64,000 nt of DNA from Punica granatum (Eukaryota; Streptophyta; Magnoliopsida; Myrtales; Lythraceae): positions 25,094,001-25,158,000 of the forward strand of contig NC_045131.1 in the NCBI RefSeq assembly GCF_007655135.1. The letters are read 5' to 3'. Both the position numbers and the translations under genes were made by a program. This document shows positions 58,815 to 64,000 of the stretch, one piece after another; position 1 is the first letter of the stretch; each line of letters opens with the position of its first letter. The notes under the pieces are model-generated. The model worked only from the letters and a program-made list of their open reading frames with translations, had not been told where the DNA came from and searched no databases.

Positions 58815-59176
58815 TAAACCTTTGGGGAATTTACTTAAAATGACCAATGATTTAACCGTTTTGTTAAATCTATCATATGTTTTTTTTGTCAAATTTATCA
58901 CATGGTTTACTTTTTGCATTAAATCTATCCCGACGTTATCTGTTTCGTCGACATCTAAAGGCCGTGCTGACGTGGTGCCCACATGGCAAGTGTGGCCCAC
59001 TATCCCTTCACTTGTCATGTCAGCACGGCCATTAGATGTCGACAAAAAAGATAACATCGGGATAGATTTGATGCAAAAAGTAAATCATGTGATAGATTTG
59101 ACAAAAAAAAATTATACGATAGATTTGACAAAACGGTTAAATCATGGGTCATTTTAGGTAAAAACCCCTAAACCTT
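58815..59176. mobile_element. Foldback MITE with ~150-bp inverted arms
   Basis: The left arm (58815 to about 58985) and right arm (about 59005-59176) are inverted repeats. Paired phrases include TTTAACCGTTTTGT with ACAAAACGGTTAAA, TTTACTTTTTGCAT with ATGCAAAAAGTAAA, and GGCCGTGCTGAC with GTCAGCACGGCC. It is flanked by the 8-bp direct repeat TTAGGTTG (58807-58814 and 59177-59184). RNA from it would fold into a long hairpin. The superfamily is uncertain: an 8-bp duplication suggests hAT, long arms suggest Mutator. Confidence 0.85.
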
Positions 59177-59184
59177 TTAGGTTG

Positions 59185-59865
59185 CCTTGCTACTATTAAT
59201 GGATGTTTATGAATCTTGGTTTGTGGAGTTTTTGTATGGATCGATATTTGATTTGCCTTACTCATGTGGAAAATTACAATGACAAAAGGTATCTATATTT
59301 AGAAAGTTCAGTTAGCTAATTGAAGTTTTGAATTTTTTGGATTGTTGAGATTGAAGTTAGCTAAGTAAGTTTTGTCTTTTTCTATGGAAGCAATTTTGTG
59401 TGCATACAATAAGAGGAAATGATCATGCTCGTAGTTTCTAAAAGTGTCATCTTCAAATTTATATACTTGATTTTCTAAACGAATGGAACTTCGTCTTTTC
59501 CCTCCTCCAATGTTTCTCTTTTTAGTCTTTCTTGCAAAGTACAAATAGAAAGCTTGATTCTCTTTGTTTCGAAGAAGCTGAACTTCCATGAAAGTTGTGT
59601 TTTTATATTACTAATTTTATATTTTGATTTTCAATAAATAAAATATTCATTATCATGTTATGGTCTCATTTCGTCGAAGGAAGATCAAAGAGTTTTTGCC
59701 ATAAATTATCTTCTTAGAGCTAATTATAAAAGTATTTTCCTTTTCTATTTTAGGTGGGGCATAGTCGAGTAGATTGTTTTACCTTAAATTGGCCATCTCT
59801 TGATGGTTTTAAGGTGATATAGAGGGTGAACTGAGTAATTTATTGTTGATGTGATTATGTAGATA
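59185..59865. other. Intergenic DNA with one unassigned minus-strand ORF
   Basis: On the minus strand 59589-59308 encodes 93 residues, basic in the middle (ARKTKKRNIGGGKRRSS). I know no relative and see no splice context. It may be a gene fragment or a chance ORF. Confidence 0.25.
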
Positions 59866-60210
59866 CACAACAAGAAAATGGAGCTTTAGCGACCAGACAT
59901 TAACGACCAATCTTGATTTGGTTACCACTAACATCTTTTTGCGACCAAATTACATTTTGTTGTCAATTCTTAGGTCTTTTGCCACCAAAAATTTATTAGT
60001 TCCTAAAGAGTCAACTCTTGCAACGAAATAAGAACCTTGGCTACTAAAGCATGTAGCGCAACTACGCACCCAATAAATCTAGCAACCATTTGTTTATTTT
60101 AGTTACCGATGAATAGTGACATTCGCAACCAATATGCCTTTGGTCGCTACAGGAAGTACTTATTTATTTTTAGCGGCTAGAAGTTTGGTTGCAAAAAAGT
60201 GTCGATTGTT
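59866..60210. mobile_element. End of a CACTA (En/Spm)-like transposon
   Basis: It begins CACAACAAGAAAATGG, close to the plant CACTA end CACTACAAGAAAA. Short subterminal words then repeat in both orientations: GCGACCAGAC, ACGACCAATC, GCGACCAAAT, GCAACCAATA, TTGGTCGCTAC. Such arrays bind the CACTA transposase. The other end is not visible, so the element is either truncated or extends into the duplicated DNA. Confidence 0.62.
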
Positions 60211-60433
60211 TAAATGAAAACCCTAAAAGCACTGTCATATGAAGGAGCAACAATTGCAGAGTCACCTCCCCCTTCCTCATTCTTATCGATCTTCATTGCC
60301 CATACCACCACTGATTGCCTTCCGACGACCTCCACTGCTCCTGCACCTTCAACCTTGTTGTCCTCCATCTTTTGGATGCTTCATTTTCTCGGTCTTCTCC
60401 GTCTAGCTCTGCCACAACACAACCAAGCTTGGG

Positions 60434-63400
60434 CGAGCTGCACCCGTCTCCTCCTCCCTCCTCTGAGTTCGACCAACTCCAAATACAATGCCTCTTTCTC
60501 TTGACTGCCCCTTTCAGGTGTCCTACTCTTGGGCATTTCAGATCTGCAGCCATAGTCATCACCAAGCTCGTCCTCTCTTCTCCCTGGGCTAAGAACTCCT
60601 CTCTCTCTCTCTCTCTTGTCTCTAATCTGTTTGTCCTTGCCTCTATTTTGTAGCACCGAGCTTAATTCCTCTGAGCAACACAAGAGAACCCTTCTAAGTG
60701 CGGCCTCGAATTGAAGCTCGAAGCACATCTGTTTAGCCATCAGAGGATCTCATGATTGCGTCAATATTTTGATTGGTAGACTCCTTCATGGTGCACGTTC
60801 TAGATCGAGTCAAATTGGGATGTACATTATTTGCCTCAGCAGATCAGTAACATCATGGTTTTAAGAATCATGATTCGAATCGTAGAATCATACGATTCCG
60901 GATTCAGCCCAGACTCGGGCGAAGCCCAGGCCTGATTTCGAGCCTCAGGTGAAGGCCAGGCCAGAGTCGAGCCGAGGCTAAGCACATTGGCCCTGAGCTC
61001 GACAGTTTTTTTTCTTTCTTTTCCCTTTCTTCTCCACCACTTCCCCTTTCTCCCCGAGAATTTTGTGCCCTAATCCAGTAGGGTAACCCTCTGATTACTC
61101 CGAGTCTCCGACGGTCCGAACCTGAAGCTTCAGCATTTCTTCTTGTTCTGCCAGTGCCAATTTCTTCTTGTTTGGTTGTTCCGAGTCTCCGACAAGCTTG
61201 AAGCTCCGCAGTTTTGACTTCCTCAATTCCGATTTCTTCTGTAGTTCCGAGCTTCGACCGTCCAAGCTTCAACCAGACCAGATAGAGTTGATAAGGCAAT
61301 CGCAGCCCAATTTAGTGTCTGCACCATTCTCTGAGCTTCAACTCTGTTGCATTTTTGTGATGCTCTTTTGTGTTATCAATCGCAATTTGATTAGTTCTAT
61401 AAATGTGATTAAATATCTTAGAATTAAGTACAAAGGGCTCTCTCAAAGTAACACATCGATAAATTTATTCGGATGTGTTCCCTGGACATTTGCCTAAAGG
61501 ATTTGTGCTGATTAGTTGTTGATTAGTATCTATTTCTTTAATTCTTATGGTCTTTATTTATAGTTCTAATTTTCATTCTAGACTTCTTTACATGTAATCT
61601 TTGGAATCAAACATTCGCTTCCGCCATTACTGCTTCTTGCATGTCGTTTTACCCAGGAAATTGCTCCAAAAATTTACAGAAGAAAAGATGGGGTGGCAAA
61701 GCAAGAATTAAGATGCTCTTTCTCCATCAGTCAATCATTTGTCCTTTTACTTTTCTTTCAATTACTTTATACTCTTTCCACATTTTTATAGTTACTCTTT
61801 CTTGGATCATATGATGTTTAAGTTCATAAAATTTTCTACTTTTCTGATCTCATCTTCTCCTCATAAATTGTTTGGTTCAATAAGCCTTTTTCAATGCTGG
61901 CCCAATCCCTTTGAATCCAGGCAAAGGGATTGGGCCTTGAGTAATATATATATATATATATTATTTTTTAATTATAGATAGAATCTTACTATTCAAGATA
62001 CGATTTTACGATTTACGATTCTACAATCCCCGACCGATTCTAGGTAGAATCGCGATTCTGAAAACCTTGAGTAACATATAAGTAAAATGAGTTTTGGCTT
62101 TCTTATATTGATGTAGAATTAATTATAATTTGATGGATTATTCATACATGTATGCGATGTGTGACAATCATAGTTCAGGTGCATGTTTGTTGTTCTTGTT
62201 AAATTATTTAGCTTGTTCATGCTTGCTTTGGCTTATCTTTTCAGCATTCCATATGTTTGATAAATTATTTAGCTCGTTCATGCTTTCCAAACGGTTAGGA
62301 GCACACTCCGACAAATTTTTTCATTTTGCTTATAATTGTTTATCCTTCATGTTAAAATTACATATAGTTTTACTTGAATAAACTCGCTATCCGAACATAT
62401 TCAAATGATTCAAATGTATGTGTCATGACCCGAGATCAAGCCTTAGCTTAATCCCGCATCATGACCGATAATGGCTGATCAAATGACATTGCGGAAGCAT
62501 GCACGTAGAGGTAGCTCACGGTTGGGTTACTCTGGAAGTTCTCACTAATCTATATATAATTACAAAAACTGAAACAAAACCTTGGAAAATGCTACATATG
62601 ATTTAGGCAGCTCATGATTGCATTAAATGGGGTTATATTAAATTTGGATAGAACGACTAATTTATACATAAAATAAGTTTCATTAAACAATAAATGAATT
62701 AATTCACGTAATTAGATAAATAAATTAGAGTATAAGGAAATTAACTAATAAATTATGCTAATAAAGAAATTAAAGTACTTTGTTTAGGGCTGAGATTAAA
62801 GAATTAGTTGAAGGAATACTGTCGCAGATGCATATACTAAATAAGAAAGGCAAACTGCCCTTTATCAAAATATATTTTATCGTATAAAGATATTGTTTGA
62901 AATTTGAAAATAGTTATTGAAATATTTTGAATTTTAGAAGCAATTTTTTTAAAAATAAAATCTGAACAATTACTATAAAAATGTTATAAATGTTTGAACA
63001 CATGAGTCCATATGATACAAGGTATAAATAATATCAAAAAATATAATTAGATTTTCATAGATAAAATTTCCAAAAAAAATAATATCACAAATTGCTAATT
63101 TTTTTTGGTGTGCCGCAAATTACTAATTTCACTAACTTATGGTTATATAAAAAGATAAACATTTAACATTTGCAGCATTCCTTTCAAAACGAGTGTGAAA
63201 AATATCCAGAATGTGGTAAAAAAGACAAGTAGATGAAAAATTATTAATTTAATAAACTACTTAAAATTAGCCTAATTTTATTAAAAAATTAATTTAAACT
63301 TGAAATTGATTATTGCATCTTCTCACTATTATTCTCTAAGACCCTACAAGAAAGTAAAACTAACATGTCAAAATAATGATATTGAATAGTATTATATAAA

Positions 63401-64000
63401 AAATGTACAAACTGAAATTTATATATCCGAATGAGATTGTTTACTATATCATCTGTATTCGAACATATATTAAATAATATAAGACGCTGATTTTACAAAA
63501 TAAAGGTCACATAAAAAGTAAAAGATAAAGTAATGATATCACAATTTTTTTTTTACAAATGAAATTAAATATTCAATGCACTTTAAATAAGATAATTAGT
63601 AGCAAGTTGTCACTAAACTATTTAAAATGAGTCTAATATATTAGGATTACTTTTGAAAGTCTTTAGATGCTGTTAAAATTGCTCTAATTGTGAAATATTA
63701 CCATTAAAAATCAACTCGTCTAACTCACAGGTTAGAGCACTAGTTTATTTCAAATTTAAGTATTTTTACAATTTTATTCATGTAGTGAATTCTCAGTTTT
63801 GTTATCCTCCAATAAAAAAATTGATAACAAGGACAATTTAGTAAAATAACACAAAAGTAATTGAAAGGGGGACAGCAACTTCTCCCTTCATATAATAGTA
63901 TAGATATCTTTAATTATATAAAAATCTTTTGAGAACAAGTATTGAATTTACATATCAAAATTCTTCTTCATGAAAGTCCTTTCTACTTGAAATGTTCATT
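60434..64000. repeat. Right copy of the ~3.6-kb near-identical duplication
   Basis: Same orientation as 1-3576 and still matching where the window ends. Net length differs by only 9 bases over 3.6 kb. Sequence from about 60211 up to 60433 would correspond to DNA before position 1. Confidence 0.95.
60854..62069. mobile_element. Non-autonomous hAT-like DNA transposon, right copy
   Basis: Same element as at 424-1649, with AGTAACAT flanks at 60846-60853 and 62070-62077. Its inverted ends are CATGGTTTTAAGAATC and, from the other side, CAAGGTTTTCAGAATC. Because the flanks are shared with the left copy, it was carried by the duplication and did not jump separately. Confidence 0.72.

Noticed and set aside
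60214..60504. 96-codon ORF starting MKTLKALSYEGA
   Set aside because: Low-complexity Ser/Pro/Leu sequence near a CACTA-like end, with no domain and no splice or promoter context.

Overview
The window looks like nuclear DNA of a flowering plant, probably a eudicot. Two host genes can be recognised: a nuclear gene for plastid ribosomal protein L34 and a SAG39-type papain-like cysteine protease. Everything else is AT-rich non-coding DNA packed with plant transposable elements. A run of 100 Ns marks a scaffold join. I cannot name the species from the sequence.

Layout. Positions 1-3576 are the left copy of a near-identical duplication whose right copy is 60434-64000; both carry a ~1.22-kb non-autonomous hAT-like element. 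Positions 4437-14385 hold an old, decayed Ty1/copia retrotransposon. A tRNA-derived SINE sits in its 5' LTR and a Tourist-type MITE in its leader. The L34 gene (two exons) lies at 15940-17197. The cysteine protease at 20105-21246 is complete in content but broken by three single-base frameshifts. After the gap (22304-22403) comes element 1, a young plus-strand Ty3/gypsy element of the Tat/Ogre type (22404-40251). It has a plant-mobile-domain-like ORF1, gag-pro, a short intron, pol with two RNase H domains, structured 3' non-coding DNA and a 4.6-kb 3' LTR. Its end lies inside the 43-bp minisatellite of element 2, a related minus-strand element (40252-54831) whose genes are all disrupted. Positions 54832-60433 hold a 39-bp minisatellite, two possible orphan exons, a foldback MITE and a CACTA-like end.

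How the parts fit. Element 1 appears to have inserted into the 3' tandem array of element 2, so the 3' LTR of element 2 and the first ~2.9 kb of element 1's 5' LTR should lie in the assembly gap. In both elements the gag-pro stop falls in or beside a splice donor, and removing a ~200-bp intron in element 1 joins gag-pro to pol in frame. Unspliced RNA would then give Gag-Pro and spliced RNA Gag-Pro-Pol.

Most unusual structure. Just after the pol stop of element 1, five stem-loops with unrelated stem sequences each end in a GCAAAA tail. Two tail types alternate A-B-A-B-A. The same block is present in element 2. Further downstream, each element has its own unrelated minisatellite, and both are built from short hairpin-forming units.
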